Assembly: GCF_007833165.1 (NCBI RefSeq)
Contig: NZ_VOBQ01000005.1
Coordinates: 124,001 to 188,000 of the forward strand
Length of the DNA: 64,000 nucleotides
Origin: Caenimonas sedimenti
GTDB taxonomy: Bacteria; Pseudomonadota; Gammaproteobacteria; Burkholderiales; Burkholderiaceae_C
Direction: 5' to 3'
Below are positions 50,076 through 57,756 of this stretch, piece after piece. Made by a program: the position numbers and the translations under genes. The first letter of the stretch is position 1. Every line of letters starts with the position of its first letter. The notes beneath the pieces were generated by a model that did no database searches, had not been told where the DNA came from, and was given only the letters and a program-made list of their open reading frames with translations.

Positions 50076-50339
50076 CACCGGGAAATTGCTTACGCAATTT
50101 TCCGGTGATCTGATCGGTGTGGTCAGGCCCGGCAAAGCCGGATCCTGACCACAAAGGAGACTGCGCTGCGCGATGCTCCGCGCAGTCTTCGAAGCCGTCA
50201 TTTGCAACCTGCCCGCCCGGCGAGAACCGCGCGGAATAGCATGCAGCGCGGTTCCTCCTGTGGGAAGGATCCGGCTTTGCCGGGCCTTCCCACACTGATC
50301 AAACCACTTGAAATAGTCGCGCAGCGACTTTTTCAAGTG
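50076..50339. repeat. Two inverted copies of a three-hairpin repeat element
   Basis: Six stem-loops fill this intergenic stretch. H1 is 50076-50107 (14-bp stem, loop TTAC). H2 is 50118-50153 (TGTGGTCAGG arm plus CCGGC-AAA-GCCGG tip). H3 is 50156-50190 (GACTGCGC stem). H4 is 50224-50254 (AACCGCGC stem). H5 is 50259-50294 (TGTGGGAAGG arm plus CCGGC-TTT-GCCGG tip). H6 is 50305-50339 (15-bp stem). H5 is the reverse complement of H2 over a core of about 22 bases, and H4 and H6 match H3 and H1 in inverse order. The stretch is therefore one long imperfect palindrome centred near 50205, with no coding content. Confidence 0.8.
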
Positions 50340-50345
50340 AAGTCT

Positions 50346-50765
50346 TTAGCGCCAGCCGCTGAAGAGAATGGCCACGTTGACCAGCAGGGCAAGGAACCAG
50401 ATGGCACTGCGCGTGCGCGGCATGTCCGCCACGTACATCGCCACGTAGATGATGCGCAGCGTGATGAAGACGACCGCCAGGATGTCCACGATGGTCCGGT
50501 GCGCGCCGAGCTGGTGCGCGATGACCACCGCCCCGATGAAGAACGGCAACGCCTCGAAACTGTTCGCCTGCGCGGCGTTGGCGCGCGCCTGCCAGCCCTG
50601 CTGGCGCGCCAGCCAGGCGCGGGGCTCGGCGTTGTCGAAACCGCCTTCGCTGCGCCGCTTGCCGACCCCTGGCCACTTGGCCAGCGCCGCGCAGCCGAAG
50701 GGCAGCAGCGCCGCCAGCAACACGCACCAGTGCGCGACCGTGAAGCGCGCCATCTCCATCGTCAT
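50346..50765 (-). CDS. MAPEG family membrane protein
   Basis: A 139-residue protein with four hydrophobic helices, belonging to the membrane-associated eicosanoid/glutathione metabolism superfamily. The family pattern N-x-x-E is in [20 protein letters not shown], and an [11 protein letters not shown] segment follows. Bacterial members are often glutathione-dependent detoxification proteins, but activity is unproven here. The ATG overlaps the recR stop by 4 nt, so it is the last gene of dnaX-ybaB-recR. Its stop lies only 6 nt from the hairpin repeat element. Confidence 0.9.
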   Translation of the reverse strand: MTMEMARFTVAHWCVLLAALLPFGCAALAKWPGVGKRRSEGGFDNAEPRAWLARQQGWQARANAAQANSFEALPFFIGAVVIAHQLGAHRTIVDILAVVFITLRIIYVAMYVADMPRTRSAIWFLALLVNVAILFSGWR

Positions 50766-51355
50766 TTCATCCTCCTGTCCACCAGCGCATGCGCGATGGT
50801 CCCCAGATCCACATATTCGAGTTCACTGCCGGCCGGCACGCCGCGCGCCAGCCGGGACACTTTCAGGCCGCGCTGCTTCAGCGCCTCGCCGATCACGTGG
50901 GCGGTGGCCTCGCCTTCGGCCGTGAAGTTGGTCGCCAGGATCACCTCCTGCAACTCGCCCGCGGTGGCCCGGTCGAACAGCTTGGCCAGGCCGATGTCCT
51001 TGGGGCCGATGCCGTCCAGCGGGCTCAGCTTGCCCATCAAGACGAAGTAGAGGCCGTTGAAGGCCTGCGTCCGCTCCACCGCCGCCTGGTCGGCCGGCGT
51101 CTCCACCACGCACAGCTTGGCGCGGTCCCGCTGCGGGCTGCGGCAGGTGGCGCAGACCTCGTCCTCGGTGAAGGTGTGGCACAGGCTGCAGTGCCGCACT
51201 TGGGTGGCCGCCTGTTCGAGCGCGCGCGCCAGCAAGCGCGCGCCCTCGCGATCGTGCTGCAGCAGGTGGAATGCCATGCGTGAAGCCGACTTCTGCCCGA
51301 CCCCGGGGAGGCGGCGCAGCGCTTCGGTGAGCGCCTGGAGCGACGGTTCTGCCAA
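50762..51355 (-). CDS. recR: Recombination protein RecR
   Basis: RecR works with RecF/RecO to load RecA at gaps. The 197-residue protein has the helix-hairpin-helix region [20 protein letters not shown] near residues 13-32, the four-cysteine zinc finger [16 protein letters not shown], and a Toprim domain beginning [13 protein letters not shown]. It sits 7 nt after ybaB, the classic dnaX-ybaB-recR arrangement. Confidence 0.98.
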   Translation of the reverse strand: MAEPSLQALTEALRRLPGVGQKSASRMAFHLLQHDREGARLLARALEQAATQVRHCSLCHTFTEDEVCATCRSPQRDRAKLCVVETPADQAAVERTQAFNGLYFVLMGKLSPLDGIGPKDIGLAKLFDRATAGELQEVILATNFTAEGEATAHVIGEALKQRGLKVSRLARGVPAGSELEYVDLGTIAHALVDRRMK

Positions 51356-51362
51356 AGCCCGG

Positions 51363-51695
51363 TCAGAACGGAAGCTTCATCCCGCCCGGCAGCCCCGGCA
51401 TGCCGGCGGTGAGCTTGCCCATCTTCTCGTTCTTGGTGTCCTCGGCCTTGCGCACGGCGGCGTTGAACGCGGCCGCCACGAGGTCCTCGAGCATGTCCTT
51501 GTCCTCGCCCAGCAGGCTGGGGTCGATGGTCACGCGCTTGACGTCGTGGGTGCAGGTCATCGTGACCTTGACCAGACCGGCGCCGGACTCGGCGCTGACT
51601 TCCATCAGCGCGAGCTCGTCCTGGGCCTTCTTGATGTTGTCCTGCATGGCCTGGGCCTGTTTCATCAGGCCGGCCAGCTGTCCCTTGTTGAACAT
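51363..51695 (-). CDS. YbaB/EbfC family nucleoid-associated protein
   Basis: A 110-residue dimeric DNA-binding protein of the YbaB family. It starts [20 protein letters not shown] and has the conserved ending [12 protein letters not shown]. It lies between dnaX (11-nt gap) and recR (7-nt gap) in one operon. Family members bind DNA with little sequence specificity and shape nucleoid or replication functions. Confidence 0.96.
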   Translation of the reverse strand: MFNKGQLAGLMKQAQAMQDNIKKAQDELALMEVSAESGAGLVKVTMTCTHDVKRVTIDPSLLGEDKDMLEDLVAAAFNAAVRKAEDTKNEKMGKLTAGMPGLPGGMKLPF

Positions 51696-51706
51696 GATGC
51701 GGTTTC

Positions 51707-53470
51707 CTAGTGTTTCTCGACGGGTTTGATGCTGCCAGGCACGATTTTCGCGCCAAAGTCACGCACCATCTGCTGAACGAACGGATCGTTCAGGATGATC
51801 TGCTCGGCCGCGGCCTGTTTTTCGCGCGCGACCTGGGCCTGCCGGCGCGCCGGGCTGTCCTGGATGGGGCCCACTTCCACCGACAGGTCGACCACGTGTC
51901 CGGCCGCGTGCAACGCCGCGCGCAGGCGCTCGCGGCTGGCCGGCTGGTTCAGCGATTCGCGCTCCACCCGCAACATCCAGTGGCCGACGTCGCGCGCGAC
52001 CAGCTGGGCCTGTAATGCGAGTTCCCGCACCAGCGCAGTCACGGCTTCGCGCGCCACGAGGTCCTGCACCGTGGCTTGCCAGAAGTCGCCATCTTCGGTG
52101 GCGACCACGGGCGCCGCCGCGGCCGGCGCGGCTTCGCGCAGCGGCTCCGGCTGCACGCGCACGGGCACACCGACCACGTCGCTTCCGCCGGGGCGCGTCG
52201 GCTGGGCGGTCATGGGCCTGGGCGGCGCCTGCCGGGGCTCGACCACGGGCAGGACGCGCCCCGGTGGCGCGCTGGCCGGCTTCGCCATCACCGCTGCGGC
52301 AGGCGGGCGTACCGGAGCCGCCACTGGCCGGTGCGGCTCAATCAGAGTTTTTTTTTCCTGCGAAACGCCGGCAGCCGGCTTGAACGCCAGCAAGCGCAGC
52401 AACACCATCGTGAGCCCGGCGTACTCGTCGGGCGCCAAGCCCAGTTCGGCCCGGCCATGCAGGCAGATGCTGTAAAGCAGCTGCGTTTCGTCCGCCGGCA
52501 TGCGCTGGGCCAGGGCGGCGATGGTCACGGCTTCTTCATCCGACGCGTCCGGCTCCGACGGCACGGCCTGGTGCACCGCCATGCGCTGCAGCACCATGCT
52601 CATGTCCTCCAGCGCCGCGGCCGCGCTCAGCCCGTGCAGGCGCAGTTCGTCCGACGTCTCCACGACCGTCTTGCCGTCGCCCTGCGCCAACGCATCGATC
52701 AGGCGGAACACGTGGCTGCGGTCCACGCTGCCCAGCATCTGTCGCACCTGGGCGTCCTCGATGCGGCCGCCGCCGAAGGCGATCGCCTGGTCGGTGAGCG
52801 ACAGTGCATCGCGCATGGAACCGCGCGCCGCCCGGGCCAGCTGGCGCAGCGCGGGTGGGTCGGCCGGCACGTTCTCGGCACCCAGCACGTGGGCGAGATG
52901 CTCCTGCACGGTCTCCGGCGCCATCGGCCGCAGGTTGAACTGCAGGCAGCGCGAGAGCACCGTCACCGGCACCTTCTGCGGATCGGTCGTGGCCAGCACG
53001 AACTTGAGGTATTCCGGCGGCTCCTCCAGCGTCTTCAGCATCGCGTTGAAGGCATGGCCCGTGAGCATGTGCACTTCGTCGATCATGAAGACCTTGAACC
53101 GGCCCTGGACCGGCTTGTACACGGCCTGCTCCAGGAGCGACTGCACTTCGTCCACGCCCCGGTTCGACGCCGCATCCAGCTCGGTGTAGTCCACGAAGCG
53201 GCCCGAGTCGATGTCCGTGCAGGCGGAGCAGACGCCGCAGGGCTCCGACGTGATGCCGCCCTGCCCGTCCGCGCCCTGGCAATTCAGCGACTTGGCGAGG
53301 ATGCGCGACACGGTCGTCTTCCCGACGCCGCGCGTGCCCGTGAAGAGGTAGGCGTGGTGCAACCGCTGCTGCTGCAGCGCATTGGACAGCGCCTGCACCA
53401 CGTGCTCCTGCCCGACCATCTGGGCGAAGGTCCGCGGCCGGTATTTCCGGGCAAGCACGAGGTAACTCAT
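51707..53470 (-). CDS. dnaX: DNA polymerase III subunits tau and gamma
   Basis: The clamp-loader ATPase. The full-length tau has 587 residues: Walker A GTRGVGKT at residues 45-52, a zinc module with CGVCSACTD, Walker B in [11 protein letters not shown], the sensor region [14 protein letters not shown], and a Pro/Ala-rich linker after residue 370 leading to the tau-specific C-terminal domains. A nine-A tract at codons 372-375 should give a truncated gamma of about 377 residues. It is the first gene of dnaX-ybaB-recR-MAPEG and is divergent from the PurM-like gene across only 58 bp. Confidence 0.97.
   Translation of the reverse strand: MSYLVLARKYRPRTFAQMVGQEHVVQALSNALQQQRLHHAYLFTGTRGVGKTTVSRILAKSLNCQGADGQGGITSEPCGVCSACTDIDSGRFVDYTELDAASNRGVDEVQSLLEQAVYKPVQGRFKVFMIDEVHMLTGHAFNAMLKTLEEPPEYLKFVLATTDPQKVPVTVLSRCLQFNLRPMAPETVQEHLAHVLGAENVPADPPALRQLARAARGSMRDALSLTDQAIAFGGGRIEDAQVRQMLGSVDRSHVFRLIDALAQGDGKTVVETSDELRLHGLSAAAALEDMSMVLQRMAVHQAVPSEPDASDEEAVTIAALAQRMPADETQLLYSICLHGRAELGLAPDEYAGLTMVLLRLLAFKPAAGVSQEKKTLIEPHRPVAAPVRPPAAAVMAKPASAPPGRVLPVVEPRQAPPRPMTAQPTRPGGSDVVGVPVRVQPEPLREAAPAAAAPVVATEDGDFWQATVQDLVAREAVTALVRELALQAQLVARDVGHWMLRVERESLNQPASRERLRAALHAAGHVVDLSVEVGPIQDSPARRQAQVAREKQAAAEQIILNDPFVQQMVRDFGAKIVPGSIKPVEKH
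52338..52356 (-). other. dnaX slippery A9 tract with immediate out-of-frame stops
   Basis: On the coding strand nine A residues (52356-52348) span GAA-AAA-AAA-ACT. A -1 shift, or one extra A in the mRNA, continues AAC-TCT-GAT-TGA and stops at 52338-52340. Loss of one A gives CTC-TGA. Either slip therefore ends the protein directly after the clamp-loader core, producing gamma. E. coli uses a translational -1 shift at A-AAA-AAG, and Thermus uses transcriptional slippage on an A9 run. Confidence 0.8.
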
Positions 53471-53528
53471 TGGCTCGATTCTACGAGGCCCCCAGGTGAC
53501 GATTCACGAGGCGCGATAATCCGCACCC

Positions 53529-54647
53529 ATGAGTTCCTCCCCAGCGACCGGCACGCTCAGCTACGAACAGGCCGGCGTCAACTATGACCTGATCGACCCG
53601 CTGAAGGTGGCCGCGCAGCGCGCCGCCAAGGCCACCGCAACCAACCTGGGCGCGCATGGCTTCGGCGAGGTCGAGGCCTCGCGCGGCGAATCGGCGTATG
53701 TGGTCGATGTCGGGCCGTTCTACCTGGCTTCCATCGTCGAATGCCTGGGTTCCAAGACGCTGGTGGCCGACGAGATGGCGAAACTCACGGGCCGCAGCTA
53801 CTACGACGGCATCGCGCAGGACACCATCGCGATGGCGGTGAACGACCTGATCACGGTGGGCGCGACCCCGCTGGTGGTGCAGGCGTACTGGGCGGCGGGC
53901 GGCTCCGACTGGTTCGGCGACGCGCAGCGCGCGCAAGCGCTGGTGGCCGGCTGGAAGCGCGCCTGCGACGCCTGCGGCGTGGCCTGGGGCGGCGGCGAGA
54001 CGCCGGCGCTGGCCGGCATCGTCGAGAGCGGCCGGATCGACCTGGCGGCGTCCTGCACCGGCATCGTCAACCCGAAGAGCCGGCTCTCGCTGGGCGACAA
54101 GCTGGCGGCGGGCGATGCCATCGTGCTGCTGGCGTCCAGCGGGATCCACGCCAATGGCCTCTCGCTGGCACGCAAGCTGGTCGAACGCCTGCCGGACGGC
54201 TATCGCACGGAGGTGGCACCGGGCTTGAGCTACGGCGACGCCCTGCTGGCGCCCACCGTGCTGTATTCGCCGGTGACGGAAGCCCTGGCGAAGGCCGGCA
54301 TCGTCCCCCACTACTGCGCCAACATCACCGGCCACGGCTGGCGCAAGCTGCTGCGGCATCCTGGCGCCTTCAGCTACCGCATCCATGCGGTGCCGCCAGT
54401 CACGCCGGTCCTGAAGTTCATCCAGCAGCACGCGCAACAGGACGACCAGGAGGCTTACGGCACCCTCAACATGGGCGCGGGCTTCGCGCTGTTCGTGGCG
54501 GCGGGCGACGCACAGCGCACCGTCGAAGTCGCGCGCGCGCAAGGCGTCGAGGCCCTGGTGGCCGGCGTGGTCGAAGCCGGTGCGAAGAAACTGCGGATCG
54601 AACCCCTGGGTGTCGAATTCGGCGGCGACGAACTGCAACTGCGTTGA
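53529..54647 (+). CDS. PurM-like AIR synthase family protein
   Basis: A 372-residue protein of the AIR synthase/PurM superfamily (ATP-dependent cyclo-ligases). The first domain begins LSYEQAGVNYDLIDPLKVAA and contains QDTIAMAVNDLITVGATPLV, the equivalent of the ATP-binding region. The second has GGGETPALAGIV, SSGIHANGLSLARKL and NITGHGWRKLLRH, typical of PurM. But the glycine-rich N-terminal stretch of canonical PurM is replaced by LGAHGFGEVEASRGESAY, and GGETAEMPG is changed to GGETPALAG. It may be a true but divergent PurM or a paralogue. It has no purine gene beside it. Confidence 0.85.
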   Translation: MSSSPATGTLSYEQAGVNYDLIDPLKVAAQRAAKATATNLGAHGFGEVEASRGESAYVVDVGPFYLASIVECLGSKTLVADEMAKLTGRSYYDGIAQDTIAMAVNDLITVGATPLVVQAYWAAGGSDWFGDAQRAQALVAGWKRACDACGVAWGGGETPALAGIVESGRIDLAASCTGIVNPKSRLSLGDKLAAGDAIVLLASSGIHANGLSLARKLVERLPDGYRTEVAPGLSYGDALLAPTVLYSPVTEALAKAGIVPHYCANITGHGWRKLLRHPGAFSYRIHAVPPVTPVLKFIQQHAQQDDQEAYGTLNMGAGFALFVAAGDAQRTVEVARAQGVEALVAGVVEAGAKKLRIEPLGVEFGGDELQLR

Positions 54648-54690
54648 CCGGACGGGCCGAAGTGGCTCTCCCGGTCGCCTACAATCGCGC

Positions 54691-54788
54691 CTGACGGGCC
54701 TCCCCGCATGGTGAAGCGGCCAACCGGGTCAGGTGGGGAACCAAGCAGCCCTAACTGTGGAGCCAGTGCCGGGGGTAAGGCTCGTCAA
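54691..54788 (+). ncRNA. ffs: 4.5S signal recognition particle RNA
   Basis: The conserved SRP apical region GGTCAGGTGGGGAACCAAGC is followed by AGCCCTAACTG and GCCGGGGGTAAGGC, matching the betaproteobacterial small SRP RNA. The ends pair: GACG (54693-54696) with CGTC (54783-54786), then GCCT with AGGC. A TACAAT -10 box at 54680-54685 places transcription start near 54692. It binds Ffh for co-translational membrane targeting. Location close to dnaX is common. Confidence 0.93.
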
Positions 54789-54965
54789 CCCCCTCTTCGG
54801 CCGTGACCGACTTCACGAACCCTTCCCTTCCTGGCTTCCTGGTACGTGTTTGCCGCGCTTCACCCCGGCGCGTCTGCTGACAGCGCCCGCAACCACCTTC
54901 CCACAAACCTTTACACAAGGCAGACCTAGAGTTCACTCCATCGATGGACCATCGTGGAGATGAGC

Positions 54966-55595
54966 ATGCAAACCGCCGCTGCCGAACTCGCCCAGACCAG
55001 CCCAGGTTCTTTCCGCTACTGCCTGGCCGTCGCGCTGGGCTGTTGCGTCGCTCCTCTTGCCGCGCTGGCGCAGGACAGCGTCGCGCCGCTCGACATGGTG
55101 GCTGAAGCGACGCGCTCCGAACAGCCGGTCCGTCTGGAGCTCAACACCCTCACGCTGCCGCGCTTCGAGAATGTTGAAGCCGGCCAGTCACCCCGGGTCG
55201 ACCTCTCGCTGTTGCCCGCCGGCGGCACGGCAGTCGGGCCCATGGTCGGGATGAACGGCTTCTCCACTTCCACGGGGTTGCAACCATCGGCCACGGGGGC
55301 GAACCGGCGCAGCCTCGATCTCGGCCTCCATTTCCGGCACACCACCGAGAGCAGCCGACAGTTCGACCTGACGGCCTGGAAACGGGTGGACGCGGAACAG
55401 CCGGACGCCTACACGCTGATCCAGCAGCGGCAGCCTGTCTACGGCGCGCGGGTGGAGATGAAGCTCTCCCCGGCGCGGAAAACCCCGCTGCTGGCCGACC
55501 GCGGATTCATCGGCATGCAGCTGCAGAGCGGCGCGCGGATCTCGATCAAGCGCAAGGACGGCAAGCCGATGGTGTATTACCGCACCTCGTTCTGA
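54966..55595 (+). CDS. Hypothetical exported protein
   Basis: About 209 residues with an N-terminal signal-like segment (FRYCLAVALGCCVAPLAALA, likely cleaved before QDSV) and a mature domain with many beta-strand-like stretches. The final region, RGFIGMQLQSGARISIKRKD then GKPMVYYRTSF, looks like beta-barrel or surface strands. Of three near starts (GTG 54954, ATG 54960, ATG 54966) the last has GGAG with a 6-nt spacer and is preferred. I do not recognise the family. It is monocistronic, between the SRP RNA and trxA. A periplasmic or outer-membrane place is inferred. Confidence 0.8.
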   Translation: MQTAAAELAQTSPGSFRYCLAVALGCCVAPLAALAQDSVAPLDMVAEATRSEQPVRLELNTLTLPRFENVEAGQSPRVDLSLLPAGGTAVGPMVGMNGFSTSTGLQPSATGANRRSLDLGLHFRHTTESSRQFDLTAWKRVDAEQPDAYTLIQQRQPVYGARVEMKLSPARKTPLLADRGFIGMQLQSGARISIKRKDGKPMVYYRTSF

Positions 55596-55885
55596 AGGTT
55601 CAACGGCAGCAGACCGCAGTTCAGCTCGCACGACGCGGCGCGAAGCGAGCAACACGGCGAGCACCACCGAGCGTCGAGATGGCGACGGCCAGGCAAGCCC
55701 CGAAGGCCGGCCGCACGCGCATGGCCATCATCCCGCAGGCCGCATGGAACGATGGCCACTCGCTATCGCATCCATAGCATTCGTGGGGCCGTCCCCAGCC
55801 TGCGGGGGGACTTTGTTTCTGTCACAATGGCCTCACTGTAGCGGGCATCCATCCACACAACACTCTCTCGCGAAGAGGAATCCCC

Positions 55886-56218
55886 ATGGCAAGCGACCTG
55901 ATCAAGCACGTCTCCGACGATTCCTTCGAATCCGATGTCCTGCAAGCGCAAAAACCGGTGCTGGTCGATTACTGGGCCGAATGGTGCGGCCCCTGCAAGA
56001 TGATCGCGCCCATCCTCGACGAAGTGTCCGAGGCCTACAAGGACAAGCTGCAGATCGCGAAGATGAACGTCGACGAGAACCGCGACATCCCCGCCAAGTT
56101 CGGCATCCGCGGCATCCCCACGCTGATGCTGTTCAAGGACGGCCAGCTGGCGGCCACCAAGGTGGGCGCGATGAGCAAGGCGCAACTCACGGCTTTCATC
56201 GACCAGCAATTGGCGTAG
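55886..56218 (+). CDS. trxA: Thioredoxin TrxA
   Basis: A 110-residue cytoplasmic thioredoxin with the active site WCGPCK at residues 33-38 and the cis-proline in [14 protein letters not shown]. It reduces ribonucleotide reductase and other disulfides. GAGG lies 8 nt before the ATG. It is followed by a strong terminator and then rho, the conserved trxA-rho order. The 290 bp upstream hold no convincing gene. Confidence 0.98.
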   Translation: MASDLIKHVSDDSFESDVLQAQKPVLVDYWAEWCGPCKMIAPILDEVSEAYKDKLQIAKMNVDENRDIPAKFGIRGIPTLMLFKDGQLAATKVGAMSKAQLTAFIDQQLA

Positions 56219-56233
56219 GGCACCGCCCGCGCG

Positions 56234-56260
56234 AAGGGCCCCTCGGGGCCCTTTGTTTTG
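56234..56260 (+). terminator. Terminator after trxA
   Basis: AAGGGCCC and GGGCCCTT enclose a CTCG tetraloop (56242-56245), followed by TTTGTTTTG. It lies 15 nt after the trxA stop. The TATACT at 56264-56269 just beyond may be the rho -10 box. Confidence 0.88.
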
Positions 56261-56389
56261 CTCTATACTCCTTTCCAGTTCACTGCACCGCCAAGCCAAG
56301 CGGGCAGTTCGAGTTCCGGTTCGCAGGGCCTCCTCGCCCCGCTTCCACCCTCCCCCAAGACATCAAGAAACCCTTCCCGGGGTCATTCC

Positions 56390-57655
56390 ATGCATCTGAA
56401 CGAACTCAAGGCGTTGCACGTCTCCGAAGTCCTGAAGCAAGCCGACGAGCTCGAGATCGAGAACACCGGCCGCATGCGCAAGCAGGAGCTGATGTTCGCC
56501 ATCATCAAGAAGCGCGCCCGCGCCGGTGAACAGGTCTTCGCGGATGGCGTGCTGGAGATCCTGCCGGACGGGTTCGGCTTCCTGCGCAGCCCCGACACCA
56601 GCTACACGGCCAGCACCGACGACATCTACATCTCGCCCAGCCAGGTGCGGCGCTTCAACCTGCATACCGGCGACATGATCGAAGGGGAAGTCAGGACGCC
56701 GAAGGACGGCGAACGGTACTTCGCGCTCACCAAGCTCGACAAGGTCAACGGCGGCCTGCCGGAGGACAACAAGCACAAGATCATGTTCGAGAACCTGACG
56801 CCGCTGTTCCCCCGGGAACAGATGCGCCTCGAACGCGACGGCATCAAGAACGAAGAGAACATCACCGGCCGCGTCATCGACATCATCGCGCCGATCGGCA
56901 AGGGCCAGCGCGCCCTGATCGTCGCGCCACCCAAGAGCGGCAAGACGGTGATGATGCAGCACATGGCGCACGCCATCGCGGCCAACTACCCCGACAGCTA
57001 CATGATGGTGCTGCTGGTCGACGAGCGGCCGGAAGAAGTGACCGACATGCAGCGCTCGGTGAAGGCCGAAGTCATCGCCTCCACCTTCGACGAGCCGGCC
57101 GCGCGCCACGTGCACGTGGCCGAGATGGTGATCGAACGCGCCAAGCGGCTGGTCGAACTGAAGAAGGACGTCGTGATCCTGCTCGACTCGATCACCCGGC
57201 TCGCCCGCGCCTACAACAACGTCGTGCCCTCCTCCGGCAAGGTGCTGACGGGCGGCGTCGACTCCAACGCGCTGCAGCGTCCCAAGCGCTTCCTGGGCGC
57301 GGCCCGCAACGTGGAAGAAGGCGGCTCCCTCACCATCATCGCCACCGCGCTGGTCGAAACCGGCAGCCGGATGGACGAAGTGATCTTCGAGGAGTTCAAG
57401 GGCACCGGCAATTGCGAACTGCACCTGGACCGCCGCCTCTACGAGAAGCGCGTGTTCCCCTCGATCCAGCTCAATCGCAGCGGCACCCGCCGCGAGGAAT
57501 TGCTGCTGGCCCCCGAGATCCTGCAGAAGACCCGCATCCTGCGCCAGTTCATGTACAACATGGACGAGATCGAGGCCATGGAGATGGTGCTGAAGTCCAT
57601 GAAGGCCACCAAGTCCAACGTCGAATTCTTCGACATGATGCGCCGCGGCGGCTGA
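56390..57655 (+). CDS. rho: Transcription termination factor Rho
   Basis: The 421-residue hexameric RNA helicase. The N-terminal RNA-binding part contains [15 protein letters not shown]. Walker A is [12 protein letters not shown], Walker B is [16 protein letters not shown], and the Q- and R-loops ([28 protein letters not shown]) are intact. The frame is open to 56258, but the ATG at 56390 gives [20 protein letters not shown], the standard start. The leader from the likely -10 box is about 115 nt, consistent with Rho autoregulation. Confidence 0.98.
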   Translation: MHLNELKALHVSEVLKQADELEIENTGRMRKQELMFAIIKKRARAGEQVFADGVLEILPDGFGFLRSPDTSYTASTDDIYISPSQVRRFNLHTGDMIEGEVRTPKDGERYFALTKLDKVNGGLPEDNKHKIMFENLTPLFPREQMRLERDGIKNEENITGRVIDIIAPIGKGQRALIVAPPKSGKTVMMQHMAHAIAANYPDSYMMVLLVDERPEEVTDMQRSVKAEVIASTFDEPAARHVHVAEMVIERAKRLVELKKDVVILLDSITRLARAYNNVVPSSGKVLTGGVDSNALQRPKRFLGAARNVEEGGSLTIIATALVETGSRMDEVIFEEFKGTGNCELHLDRRLYEKRVFPSIQLNRSGTRREELLLAPEILQKTRILRQFMYNMDEIEAMEMVLKSMKATKSNVEFFDMMRRGG

Positions 57656-57671
57656 CGCCACGCGTGCCTCG

Positions 57672-57699
57672 AAAAAGCCCGGGCCGCCCGGGCTTTTTT
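57672..57699 (+). terminator. Terminator after rho
   Basis: GCCCGGG (57677-57683) and CCCGGGC (57687-57693) with loop CCG are preceded by AAAAA and followed by TTTTTT. This is a strong intrinsic terminator separating rho from the hybrid kinase gene. Confidence 0.92.
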
Positions 57700-57756
57700 C
57701 ATTGCGGACGCGCTGGATGGGCGCGATACTCATGGTTACAACTCAGGTTTTCCGCG

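Noticed and set aside
50202..51050. Plus-strand 282-codon frame across the hairpin element
   Set aside because: Its first part is hairpin sequence and the rest lies antisense to the MAPEG and recR genes, so it is a shadow frame.
54645..54685. Full sigma-70 promoter for the SRP RNA with TTGACC as -35
   Set aside because: The TTGACC at 54645 is 29 nt from the TACAAT box, too far. Only the -10 box is supported.
55596..55885. Possible small gene upstream of trxA (60-codon minus-strand frame at 55577-55759)
   Set aside because: It overlaps the end of the upstream exported-protein gene, is Cys/Arg-rich in a way typical of shadow frames, and has no ribosome binding site that I can see.
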